Shown one piece after another: positions 11,071 to 21,901 of a stretch of 64,000 nucleotides of DNA. The stretch spans positions 620,001-684,000 of the forward strand of contig JAGTWJ010000008.1 in the NCBI GenBank assembly GCA_020064725.1, in the 5' to 3' direction. The first letter of the stretch is position 1; each line of letters begins with the position of its first letter. The DNA is from Drechslerella dactyloides. Its lineage: Eukaryota > Ascomycota > Orbiliomycetes > Orbiliales > Orbiliaceae. The position numbers were made by a program, and so were the translations under genes. Under the pieces are notes generated by a model. The model was given only the letters and a program-made list of their open reading frames with translations. It did not search any database and was not told where the DNA came from.

Positions 11071-13840
11071 GTTTTTTGTTTTCACGCTACGACCTCACAT
11101 TGCGCTCATCGTACATAGACTTCCTGATCTGATCGCTTTAGCCGGACGCGTTGCGATATGGATATTTCCCTCATAGTTGTTCTACACATTTCCTTTGTTC
11201 TGTTTGTTGAAATTTTTGCCCAGGTCTCTCTAGACGTGCTTTTCGTTATACTATATCGGCGGGGTTATTCTTATTGTTTTCCTATTCCCAGCGAATTTTT
11301 GTTGACGCTGCGTTTTTACCTCGATATAATTGTTGTAATATGTCTAGATACAGACACGATTCAAAAAAGGGGAACGGCCGAAAGGGACTGCTTTTTGATC
11401 CGATGCAGACAGGATTCTGACTGAACCGCTCTTCTCACGATACTCGTATTTCACTCATCTTCATCTTTGTCTCTCTCTGTCGCCCCTTTCCCACCATAGT
11501 GAGCGGTTCTCACGAGGATTCCCTTGCGAGTTCAGGTTGACGCCGGACTCGTGTGCTGATGAAGGAAAAGCTCTCCCCCTCTCAATACACTACTGGTAAT
11601 TGTACAAAAAACTTGCTTTACACTCTTTTAATCGGTCTTTACAACTCAGTTTTGAGCTCGCATGCATGCATTCCGATCTGATACATTCCATCCATGTTGT
11701 ACCAAAAAGAAAGCAAGCAGGCCCTCAGGAATGGAGGGGGGTGATTCTGCGAAAACCCTTTCTTCGCCACGGCGTTCTTTCCGTCCCTTTTTTCTTTTTT
11801 TCTACTTTCTGATTTTTTCTTCTTTCGAATTCTCGACTTCGTTGCATGCATGCCGAACCGCGTCTTTTGCATCCACGGTGTTACTATTGTCTGTGCTTTT
11901 TTTCTGGTTCTTCCGACCTGCGATTGATTGGCAATCGGGCTTGTGGTTTTTATTTCGATTTCCTCTCTTTCGTTTATTGCCTCTTTGCGTTTTAATTTCC
12001 TTTGTCCGTATCGATCTTCTCATTTGTAGTTAACCCCCTCCTCCTCTCTCCCACTCACACTCTAGCCAGCCTTTGAAAGGTCTTCGTCTTTGCCTGTCTG
12101 TCTGTCCAGTCGCGCTGTTGCGCTTCTGTCAAAAAAACAAAAAAGCGGCCATTGTCATTGGATTTTTGCTGTCTCTCTTCTGCCTCTTTACTGCTCTGGT
12201 GCCGTTATAATTGCTAAGCTAGTCTACCAGCGTGTCTTTCCCGTCACCGTTGCCTACATAGTTGCCTGTTTGCTTTGCTTTTCCACGCACGGCGTTCTTT
12301 CGTGACCTATCACTTTTACTATTATTATTACTATGGTTTCCAGCAACTTTTTCTTTTGTTCTTTTGATTATCATTATTTCCTTTGTCCATATTCTACTTC
12401 CCTTTCTTTTTCAACCCGACACCGTATATATCTGTACAGCCTTTACTTTCCCCCAAATTTCTTCGGCCCCCTCTTCCTTGACCTAAGAAATACCACACCC
12501 ACTGAACTGAACTACCCTTGCAAGCTTGACCGAATGGTAATGGATGGGAGGGGAGAGTGGGTGGGTACTATAGTATCAAAACGGTGGAGAGGTTTTTGTA
12601 TTTATTTAGATACTTTAGATAGACTATACTTCTGACGTTCCCTGCGCACGCAGCAGCATGCAGCCGAGCGAGCCGTTCTCGCTTCTCATATTTTTTGCAA
12701 GCATTTATATGCATGCATGCATGCATGAGACGCAGGCAGGACGCATGACCGGATGGCTATTATATTGGAGACGAACGATCGAGCGAACGGAAGAAGAGAA
12801 AAAAAAGTGTTTTCTGCGCGCACGCTGATGCTGGGGGACAACGTTACTACCAATGGGTAATACATTAATTCTTCACTCATCCACTCTCACATTCACATAT
12901 TACGTACATATAACATTTCATATTATATTACGTACGTACGGTACGTACGGCATATATATGCACGCTCGTCTATCTGAAACCGGAACCGTTGATCGTCGTC
13001 GGTGGCTGCTGCAGCGTATACCATATACTAGCGACATATCAGGCAAGCATCGCGAGATAAGGCGTGCATGAAGTGAAGAGCTCGAACCGTACGTACGCAA
13101 GTGCGGATAATGCGTTGCAGGTGTTGGGGTTGATGTTGCCGAATACGTGTGTAACCTGTCGCCGGTTCGAGACGGTTTTCGTCCCGTTTCGGGGGTTATC
13201 GCGTCGATTTGAGCTGGTTTAATAACTTTCAGGCATTAAACGTGCGCTGCGTGGCGGCCGGAATCCCTTTCTCTTGAAGCTTTGAGGCACGAGTCGGTGT
13301 ATCCGTAGGTGGTAGATTAGCATCTCGATATCTACACGGTGACCTTCCACTCAGTTGGACGGTCATCTGGCATATGCTATATTCCGGCCGTATATATAGA
13401 ATTTCTTGAAGGATGTAAAGTATTGAGATTATCGTGAATTATGTAACCCAGAGTGATTTGGTTTAGAAACAGGAAACGTGTATAGCACGCGCGATATTCA
13501 ATGTGAGGGGAAGGAAGTGCCACATTTGATTCGATCTCTAAAAAGATCAACAGGGTCGGTCTGCGCATTCTAGTATAAGCAAACGCCGCGATAGTACGAA
13601 CAACGACCGGACGGGAAAATTTGGGATAGGAAGAAGGGGCAGCACAGGAAAAGACAAGACTAAGCAGAAGTATAAAGGGAAGAGTTTCGCTTCATTCCGT
13701 AGCGCGGATGTAGGAAAAATCGAGGAGGCGAAAAAGAAATCGATATATGCAGGGCGAAAACTACCATGTAGGGGAACCAAGCGGCAGGATATCGAGAAGC
13801 CGGGCTGCAAGAGTGATCAGTTGGGATGTTGTAGATGCGA
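11071..13840. other. intergenic between convergent 3' ends
   Basis: The first 1.4 kb after the kinase stop is T-rich (about 11750-12480) and probably includes its 3' untranslated region. A TGCA-type microsatellite (12709-12727) and the palindromic CGTACG-rich stretch (12933-12952) follow. No coding frame, tRNA or element is supported. Confidence 0.6.
12709..12727. repeat. (TGCA)n microsatellite
   Basis: About 4.5 tandem copies of TGCA, self-complementary, followed 200 bp later by the palindromic CGTACG-rich stretch at 12933-12952. Confidence 0.85.
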
Positions 13841-15192
13841 CTATTTGTACGCACGAGCCCAGGGATCGGTATCAAAGTCACTCTTGAGGTCAGCCTTCCT
13901 GTCAGTCCATTCGCTGCCAGCAAAACTGACGGTCCCATCTTCCGCGTCGGAGTCAGACCCAGTGAGATTCCTGAGGCGACGGGCAGCAGGACCATTCTGT
14001 GGCTGGTTCTTTTTAATCTTTTCAGGCTTGGCCCAACCGGACTTCTTGAACTCTGAAGCAGGCCTTGAGACGACGGAGCTGGCTGGAGCTCGAGAAGATC
14101 CCCCGCGGGTGCCGGAGCTGTAGGTGCTCTGGTTTTCCGCGAGCCTCGCCGTCTTGGTGATCCAGCCGCCATCGGACGCCCCGACGCTGTTGTTGTTCAA
14201 CCGGTCCAAGTTGTTGGACGTCAAAGAATTGATCGCGTTTGAGGAAGTGTCGTTGACGACGAGGCCGCCTCGGTTGACCTTGTCCTTTGTATCGAAAACC
14301 TGGCCGGTGTCGAAGTCTCGGTCCTCGTCCTTGAAGCACGTTAGACATTATACTCCATTGCAATTGGTGGGCTATATCCGATACTCACGCCGTTGTCATC
14401 GTCGGATGAGGTGTATCCGTCGCTGTCCGGAACCTCCAGATCCGGAGCTGTATCCGCCTGTTTGTTAATGCAGACTTTACAGCGCTATACCGTCCGTTAG
14501 ATATCAATCAACTTGGGGGTCTTCGAGATGTGAATGTACGGGACGTACCGCAGCATCTGGGGTCTTCCTTTGCGTTTTTGCAAAATGCCCAAGACCATTA
14601 GTCTCCCCGCAGACGATGCAAGTGAGCTCAGTTGTCTGGTCAGGCGTGCATGACTTGCAGGTAGTGCGTGAAGCAGCTTTGACTCTGCCGCCAGGGGCGT
14701 AGGCTATATGTGTTTTTTGCGAATATCAGACTTTCAATCATTTCAATTATTGACGAAGGAAGGCATGCGGTTAGCGGGAACTTACGCTGATAGATGGTGG
14801 CCTTCCACTTGGTGAGCTGACGAGTCGAATATTGAGACTGCGGCTTCTCACGGCGGCAGACGAAGCAGACGATGCTACGATATTCGATATAATCCGGTCT
14901 CAACATACGCTACTCACGCGCAACAAGTTCTAGAACGGTAAAAATGACAACCTACGTTTCTGGATACGAGATTCTGTACGATTACGTGCATTAGCATCAC
15001 GAACCAATCACGATGGAAATATGCAACGTGCAGAGGCTGCGTTGTCTCGCGAGCTTAGACCTGCAAGCTAAGAGCTGGATGATGAGGGGCAATGGGACCT
15101 TGTACGTACCTGCCAGCAGTGCTGTTGGAGCCCTTGGAGGCCCCCTGATTGTAGAGGTTCTTGTCGATCCTGGGAAGCTGCGGAGGAGGCAT
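13841..15192 (-). CDS. Stc1-domain zinc-finger protein
   Basis: The model has 294 residues from exons 15110-15192, 14786-14874, 14549-14703, 14389-14457 and 13841-14329 (minus strand), and all phases agree. Residues about 31-104 hold three CxxC pairs (31/34, 73/76, 86/89) in the order CFVC, CKSC, CIVC, then GHFAKTQRK. This is the layout of the Stc1 domain. In fission yeast Stc1 ties the RNAi effector Ago1 to the Clr4 methyltransferase complex during heterochromatin formation. Here the role is inferred from the domain alone, and many filamentous-fungal Stc1-domain proteins are uncharacterised. The rest is acidic or Ser-rich and ends with a charged segment containing SDSDAEDG. The first junction is uncertain: a long first intron (14875-15109) or an extra 12-nt exon near 14920 both keep the frame. 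Confidence 0.75.
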
Positions 15193-16447
15193 CTTGACGG
15201 CCTGACCCCGTGATCGAAGGGCTGTTCGCGAGCAGTCGAAAGGGAGCTTGTGTCACGCGTCGAAATAGCTTCGGCGGAGGCCTGAGATCTGATGGCGTCG
15301 TCGAATGCAATGGTGCTGGGAAGATGGAAGGTGAGGATTACAGGGAGCGTTCTGATGACCGGGCCGATTGGGTTTTATAGTGGCCCTGAGCAGGAGCGCC
15401 GTGTCGGACGGGAATCTTTGGGGTGCGTGCATTGCGACGAGCGCCAGCCGGCTACCGCCGCTCAGCTTGTCTGTCTGTCAATTAACCTGTCTCGCTTAGC
15501 TGCCGCACCTGCTTCATGATTGTTGGCTGCGTCTCAAACAAAGCGCCCTCGTGGAACGACGCTATGCAGACATCCAACGGTCGTTGTGACCGACAGGCTG
15601 GCACGGATGCCCATTGACAACACGGCCGTCTGCTTGTCTTGTCGAAATTGGCGATTTTGTGGGATGGGACGGAGGTTTCGTCTAAGGCCTCTCAAGCTCT
15701 CGTTCAGGCATCATTTCTGCTTAACCAGCGGTGGGTTGGTCCGTTAAGTTGCACAAGCGAGATTGCCAACGTATTGGAATCAAACGTTGGTGACAGAAGC
15801 ATTTGAGGTCTGTCTGTCCAGATAGCTTTGAAGATAGCTTTAGGTGAATGTGACATGCTACGCCAGAGTGAGAATAACAAGTCAGCTTTGTTCTACAAGT
15901 CATCAAGGCGGGACACCTAGGGCTAATACGCACGGCGTGCGCGCGTGTTGAGGTTGAGGTTTCTTATAGGCAAGGGTGACCGTTGGAGGCAAGAAGGTGC
16001 AGTATGACTCGATGCATTGGGCGATGGCTCTATCGCGCCGGCGGCTGGTAGCCCATGAACGTCCCTTTTCGGCACTAGATAAAGAGGGTTGTGTTACCCG
16101 GACTGTTCGATTATTACGGCGATTCTTCGGAGGTCACAGCTCACATTTGGATCTACTTCAAATTCTATGCGTAGAGCTTAGCTAGTATCGAGGCTAGAAG
16201 TGCCTGCATGGAAGTGGGAGGAGCAAGGTTACAGCACGGTATGCAACTGGATGAATTGAATCAAGTATCATCATTGTCTTATTCAGAGTAAGTATGAACA
16301 CCTATCCGTGATAAACTCGTGAACCGAGAAGATAGGGATTGCAGCCGTTGGATTAGGGACCTTCCACCAAAGAAATAAACGGACCAGATTGACACAAAAG
16401 CAAGTAAGAGTACCGTATGAATCCATCTCAATTCACACCAAAGAACT
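15193..16447. other. intergenic, upstream region of the Stc1-domain gene
   Basis: This 1.25 kb lies between the Stc1-domain start codon and the 3' end of the next minus-strand gene. It must hold the Stc1-gene promoter. I see no specific site and no supported gene. Confidence 0.55.
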
Positions 16448-18100
16448 TCAGTTGCCCGCCTCTTCCTCTTCATACTCGTCGTCCTCATTCCGAAGGCTGG
16501 AGTCGTTCTGCTCTGATGGATCCACGTCCGTCGCCTCCTCCATACAGATAAAGCTACCTGCCGGCCATTCGAGGTCCTTGAAAGAAGTGCTGCCTAATCT
16601 AGAGCCAGGGTTAATATACTCTAAGACTTCAAAGCTCTTAAAATCTCTAGATGGCATAACTAGCATGAGTCGGGTGTTGACCGGGTTTCTCTTCATGATG
16701 TGAAGGAATCGCTCGGGTGTCTCTGTCTTCGGGATGCTCAGGACGAAGTACGTCGCCCTTTGGGCTGGATCTTCGATCTCTCGCGGGTTAGGATCGAGGA
16801 CCTTGAAGAAATGCTTGTTCGCGTTCTCAAGCTTCGGGGTCTTGGCTCTGTCGGGCGTCGCGACCGAGGCTTCCTTCTCAGCTTTGGCTCGTGGAGCAGC
16901 CTGGTGGGTGACTTGAACGTTGTGCGGAGGAGCTGCTTTGCGTGGTGGAGCTGTCTTGTATGGCGCGACACCGTGTTCTGAAACGCTATATCCGCCGAAG
17001 ATGATCTTTTTCTCGATGACATCGTACGGCTCCTTGCCTATGGTAGTATGTTAGCGAGTAGCTCGAAGCGTCGTCTGCAATGCCGGTAGACAGGTATCGG
17101 CTACTCACTTGCTACGAAGGGTACATCGGCGCGTGGAGCTGTGATCGTGGTTCGAGAGGCTAAAGCATTCGCCGTCAACGTAAACCCAAAGAAATACAAG
17201 GTCAAACTAATTTGGACAATACCTTCAGCTGCTTCAAGCTCCTCGAAAGTGTATCCATTGTTGGCCGCCCTGGCGATATTCTTGGATTGAGGCTGAGGTT
17301 GAAAAATAACTTTCTTGCCAGTAGGAGCATTCGCATCCGGCGCAGCCTCAGCCTTCTTATCCTTCGCTTTGGCCTTCGTATACACGACATTCATCTCGGC
17401 GATCTTGTTCTGTAGTTCCTTAACGACGGACTCGCTGACCTTAGTACCCTCAATAACGGTGTCCTGAGCAAACCTGACCTTCGGAGTGGCCGGAACCGGA
17501 GCCGGTGCCGCTGGAGATTCCTTCGTTGGCTTGCTCGCAGCGGCAACGGGGGCGGCGGGTGGAACCTGCTTCGCGACAGAACTACCAGTGGGCAAACGTG
17601 GATTGGCGGGAGCACCAGAGCTCTGGCTGTTGTCGGTCAAGGCGCTGAGGAAGCCCTGAACTTGCGTGGTGCTACTGCCTGCCGTCCCCCTAGCTATCAA
17701 GTGCTTTACCCACTGGTCGTTCAAGTCGGCTATGTAGTAGCCATCCGCCTCGATGATGTCTTCCCAATCGTCCCAGTGGATGACCTTGAGGGCTTGATTG
17801 TACATTGTGATCTTGGTGTCCTCAGCACATCCGGTGCGGGTTCGAATGATAGAGCGGAGAGTCTGCGAACGAAGCGTGCCAGGTCAGCTTGCACATCATA
17901 TACCATCGCGCGTTCGGTGAGCTCCCAGGACGATGGGGTGTGGAACCGTTTCCAGAAGCACTGGAGATGTCGTAATCAGGGAATAGTGTCCAATGAATGT
18001 GGGAGACAGCTGTTACCTCTGGGTCTTTGGCCTTCTTGAGCGGCAGCATAAACGGGATGGGGGTTCTCCCGTGGGCTATCTGCAGCTCAATCGAACCCAT
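16448..18100 (-). CDS. uncharacterised fungal protein with Pro/Ala-rich middle and acidic tail
   Basis: The model encodes 473 residues from exons 18017-18100, 17904-17960, 17223-17862, 17109-17159 and 16448-17037 (minus strand), with splice phases consistent throughout. The N-terminal ~110 residues look folded, with WDDWEDIIEADGYYIADLN and a hydrophobic start MGSIELQIAHGRTPIPF. A Pro/Ala/Lys-rich linker follows (SKPTKESPAAPAPVPATPK), then a short region with VVKELQNKIAEMN that could form a coil. A second folded part (about 360-450, with TYFVLSIPKTETPERFL and MVLVMPSR-like strands) precedes an acidic end, EDDEYEEEEAGN. I do not recognise the family. The gene structure and composition argue for a real gene; no function is proposed. 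It is next to the Stc1-domain gene on the same strand but 1.25 kb away. Confidence 0.75.
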
Positions 18101-19546
18101 TGTGTACGTTCGGTGTCTCTAGCAGTACCAGAGGTTTGTGACAGAAGGATATAGAGATGGAGCCAGTGGAAGAGATAGGAGGTGGAGGAGTGACGGGCAG
18201 AGAGAAGGTCAGATGTAGTTTGTCTAAGAGGGAGATCAAGATGTTAGGAATGAGAATGGCGAGCAGGCTGTGAGTTTGTAGTCGGACGTCATGTGGGGTC
18301 AATTTCTGTGGCGGAGGTTGATGATGGTGTGTAGAAGATGGCGTGCTGCGGACGGGAGGAGGAGGAGCTGGTATTGGCTTTATACTGCACGCTCCACCAC
18401 CGGCCTCAACACCATAGAAGATCGCTCAGCCTAGGGAATCAATCCGCAGAGGGTGCTACACGCTTTGCACATCACGGTCTAGTCTTACACTGCCTGGCAT
18501 TAATACTAGAGCTCACCACCAGCGCACCCGCAATCCCTATTTTGCAGAGCCATAAGCCAGCTGGCTTCCAGTCGGTCTCGATGCTAGACTTGGCTGCTTC
18601 TCCTCCGGGTATCTGTACGCGTCGTGTCAGAGTGATGATATGATAGCATGATCTAGATCTCTGACAGATCAGGCTCAACTGGCCTTGTAAAGCATAATCG
18701 ATTCTCTGGAATAGCAAATTTCGGCCTTCTAGACGGTAGCACTTTAAGTGCTCAGCGGGGATCTATCGCTACTCTTTATAATGCGATATCGCGATGTCAT
18801 GATCAAATTGGCATTTTATAACACGAGTATGAGAGAGCTGCTGCACGTCCACTCTGTACTAACTATCCGGCTTCAATTTGCATTGTCGGCACCTGGCCAG
18901 GCAGAGGCCCGAATAGTCTAGCAGTTTTCTTTCGAGACCATAGTAAAGTACACTACTGCATATACATATACAAATCTTTACGGGATTGGCCAGATGGGTC
19001 AAGAATCCAGATCTGTATATTCGGTTGATCTTATATGTGCTGATATGGTACACTTATCTCGCCTACAAGCCCACTTAAACAGGTACTCCTGCTGGATAAG
19101 GAAGCGGGCTAGTCTGTCATATATATAAAACCCCTGTAATTATAACCATCTCGCGTATGAAATATCACTAAAGTCAAATCGTTTTGGGATGGCCGATTTG
19201 AATTAGTACAGTGCACCACGTGTGCAGTCGAGACGTTTTTAAAAGCCCTAGGTCCTGCGTGCCGGTGCTGAAACAAAGGCAAAGGCCAAACCCGAAGGAG
19301 CGGCAATCTGCACAACCCAAATACATATAAGATATATCGTTTCAGGACGCGTACGTACTGGAATATATGCACTCGTAGACCCAACTGGCATCTGGATTCG
19401 ATTATTCGCGATGCGTTCGACTTTGGAAGAGCCAGATTCTGAGGTACTTCCTGGCGTACACAGTATCCACGACTTTGATATAAAACAATCTACGAAACAT
19501 TGTCGTTGACTAGTCATCGCCATCGTCAAAATTGTGAAGAGCCACC
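18101..19546. other. intergenic, divergent promoter region
   Basis: This 1.4 kb separates two divergently transcribed genes and so must hold both promoters. I found no clear motif or gene. The stretch near 18940-19150 is AT-rich with TATATA-type words. Confidence 0.5.
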
Positions 19547-20164
19547 ATGACAAGGCCCGTCGAGCCCGAATTCCCGAGCCATCCAGCACATGTCATCTAT
19601 CACCAGCAATGCGGCCACACACTCCGGCGGGTGCTGCGCGTGGATCCAGACGACGAATCGCAGAGCGGGTGCATCTGCGATCTGCCGCCACAGGAAATCT
19701 GGCAGACCAGGCGGCTGCAGCGAGGCGGTGTCTCCTGCGAGATAGACGAATTGACGTACGAAGCTAGGTCTGTACCGACGAAATGCAATGCCTGTACTGG
19801 GATGACGCACAGGGTTGGGGACCACGAGATGAGCTCGGAGACGGAGAGCGCCGGCGACCAAGGCGTCACCACTCGGGCTTCTCTTACGAAATCTAAGCGC
19901 AGGAGTTCCAAGTCGGCGAGAAAGAGATCGCCGAGAGGTGCAAAGCGAGGTAGCGTCTACGCGGCTGCCAAGGCTACTCCTGCCACAAGACTCGCAACGA
20001 AGCTGGAGAAGATGGGCATAGAGCGGTCGCCCTCGGGCAGCCCCGTGAAGCGGAGGCGGAGATCGAACAACAAGCAGAATGCCAAGCAAGGGGACGAGAT
20101 GGGATTAACGATCGAGGAACGTGTTTGGAAGCACCTACGCAGCGGGCCAGTTAGTGCTTCTTGA
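19547..20164 (+). CDS. small basic protein with ordered Cys/His pattern
   Basis: An intronless frame of 205 residues starts in a strong context (GCCACCATGA). The N-terminal half contains Cys22-Gly-His24, Cys42-x-Cys44, Cys64 and Cys80-x2-Cys83, a spacing compatible with a small zinc-binding fold. The start CGHTLRR resembles uncharacterised fungal proteins with a YxCGH opening. The second half (about 110-190) is Lys/Arg/Ser-rich with several nuclear-localisation-like runs (KRRSSKSARKRSPR, KRRRRS), then a short amphipathic end, IEERVWKHL. I do not recognise a named family. A nuclear or nucleic-acid-associated protein is a guess from composition only. Confidence 0.65.
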   Translation: MTRPVEPEFPSHPAHVIYHQQCGHTLRRVLRVDPDDESQSGCICDLPPQEIWQTRRLQRGGVSCEIDELTYEARSVPTKCNACTGMTHRVGDHEMSSETESAGDQGVTTRASLTKSKRRSSKSARKRSPRGAKRGSVYAAAKATPATRLATKLEKMGIERSPSGSPVKRRRRSNNKQNAKQGDEMGLTIEERVWKHLRSGPVSAS

Positions 20165-21600
20165 ATTAGCAAACTTGGGCGGTCCATAGAAGTGCAGGGC
20201 ATGGGTGCTGGTGCCTTGCGGAGCTGTAGAGTGGCGCTTGCGTCCCTTGGCCTTGTATTTCGTCCTCGATAGATGCGGCCCATTGTTGCATTTTGGGTGT
20301 TGCGGGGTTCAGCTGGTCACACGTCAAAGGGCTAAGCCGACTCTGCTTGCCGAAGCATTTGCATTTTAAACCGCGATCCAGCACAGCGCCCTTGGCGACA
20401 TTTTATGACGAGGGTGAGGAACAGTAGCTAGAGGTGTGGCAATCAAAGCTGACCCAATGCGAGCATTTCGCATGTTGGCACATTCCAGAGCTGCATATCG
20501 TGTCTGTCCCGCCTCACACAAGTGTCCTGTCTGAAGGGGTCAACTCGACTCGCGCTAACTCGCAAAGCCTTGGATGAATGCCCTCAACCTCCGCCTGTGC
20601 TTTTGTTCGCTCGAGCGAGAGGGTGTGCAGCCAGCGTTGGCTCGGGCCTCCTCTCGATGCATGAGCCTGCCTGCGCATATGCATGCATGGGTAGTGAGAT
20701 CACACCGCGGCACAAATCTGGTCGCAGGAGGTCCGCACCCTCAGATGCACCACGCCAAAAGGCGATCCAAATCTGCCCTAATGGATCCGGATGCATGCCA
20801 TGGATCGATTTTCGATTCAGACGCGGGAAATCGAGCATCCAGCGATCGAGTTTTTTGGAGCGCCCGGGAGGCCTCGAGGCGGGTGATTCTGAAGCCCGGT
20901 GGAGCTCGATGCTGTGCCTTCGGAGTGATTCGATTGGGGCTTTCGTTTCTGTGGCCCGCTGTGCATAATATTATTACATGGCTTGTCAGTCAGGTTGTTA
21001 TTCCGGCCGAAAGGTTTGCCTTCTCGCAATGTCACTCACCGGTATGAGACTCCGCGCTGGAGACAGCGGCGAGGTGTGTATGTGAGAGAGTAGGTAAGTA
21101 TGTGTCTGTCTGCGTGCCTAGGTATATATGTCTGGACACGCCGCTGAAGAACGAGGACGGCTGGGTGTCAGAGCTGGTTAGCGACACTCGTGCCCTCCGT
21201 TCGGCGAACTAATTGAATCGAGGGTAGGACGACAGGAAGAGGGAGGAATTCGATCGCCCGCAGTTGGCTACGGTGGTTGCAACTTGCCTAGCTTAAATTG
21301 CCGGGGGATCCTCGAGGCGGCGATAGCTCCAGAGCTTATGCATACCTGAGCGGGTGGCCTTAAGCTTGGGCTGGCGTGATTGATCGTAAAAAGGCAGCAT
21401 CGAGCCCACACCGCGATCCATCGGCTTCGGACATCCTCGGTCGACAGGCGCCTCTCACAATCTGACGGAACCACCACCACGGATCACCCATGGCTTTCTG
21501 CTAGCCTGACCCTTGGCGCTGCTTGAGACCGCTGCAACCTGCTTCTGTTTGGCGGGAGCCCTGCCGACCCGGTGGAGCTTGTTTTCGAGGTCCCTCCGCA
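20165..21600. other. intergenic, upstream of the Zn2Cys6 gene
   Basis: There is no supported gene here. Frames at 20522-21047 overlap one another in several registers and have no motif. The second half must contain the promoter of the downstream regulator. Confidence 0.5.
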
Positions 21601-21901
21601 ATGGACATCCGGCAGCTGGTGCAGAAGCCGCCGCCTGCAGCCGGCTCCAGCTCCGGCTCCAGCGCTGCGATTGCAAGTGCAGGCCAGCGGAATGCGAGTA
21701 AACGTCTGGCGGTGCGTATAACATATTATTATATCCGTCCGGCGTCTTTTATATCGCCTCCCCTCCCCGCGTCCCCTGCTGGATCTCTTTCTCCCTCGGA
21801 CATTCTGCATTCTTCGTGCTTGGTATTATTTTGTCGAAGGAGAATATATAGGAGCGGTCGTACTTTGTGATATTATTCGGACCCCTGCTAATATATAACA
21901 C

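Noticed and set aside
12933..12952. Palindromic CGTACG-rich stretch as a regulatory site
   Set aside because: Such palindromes recur across the window's intergenic DNA, and no gene start is near.
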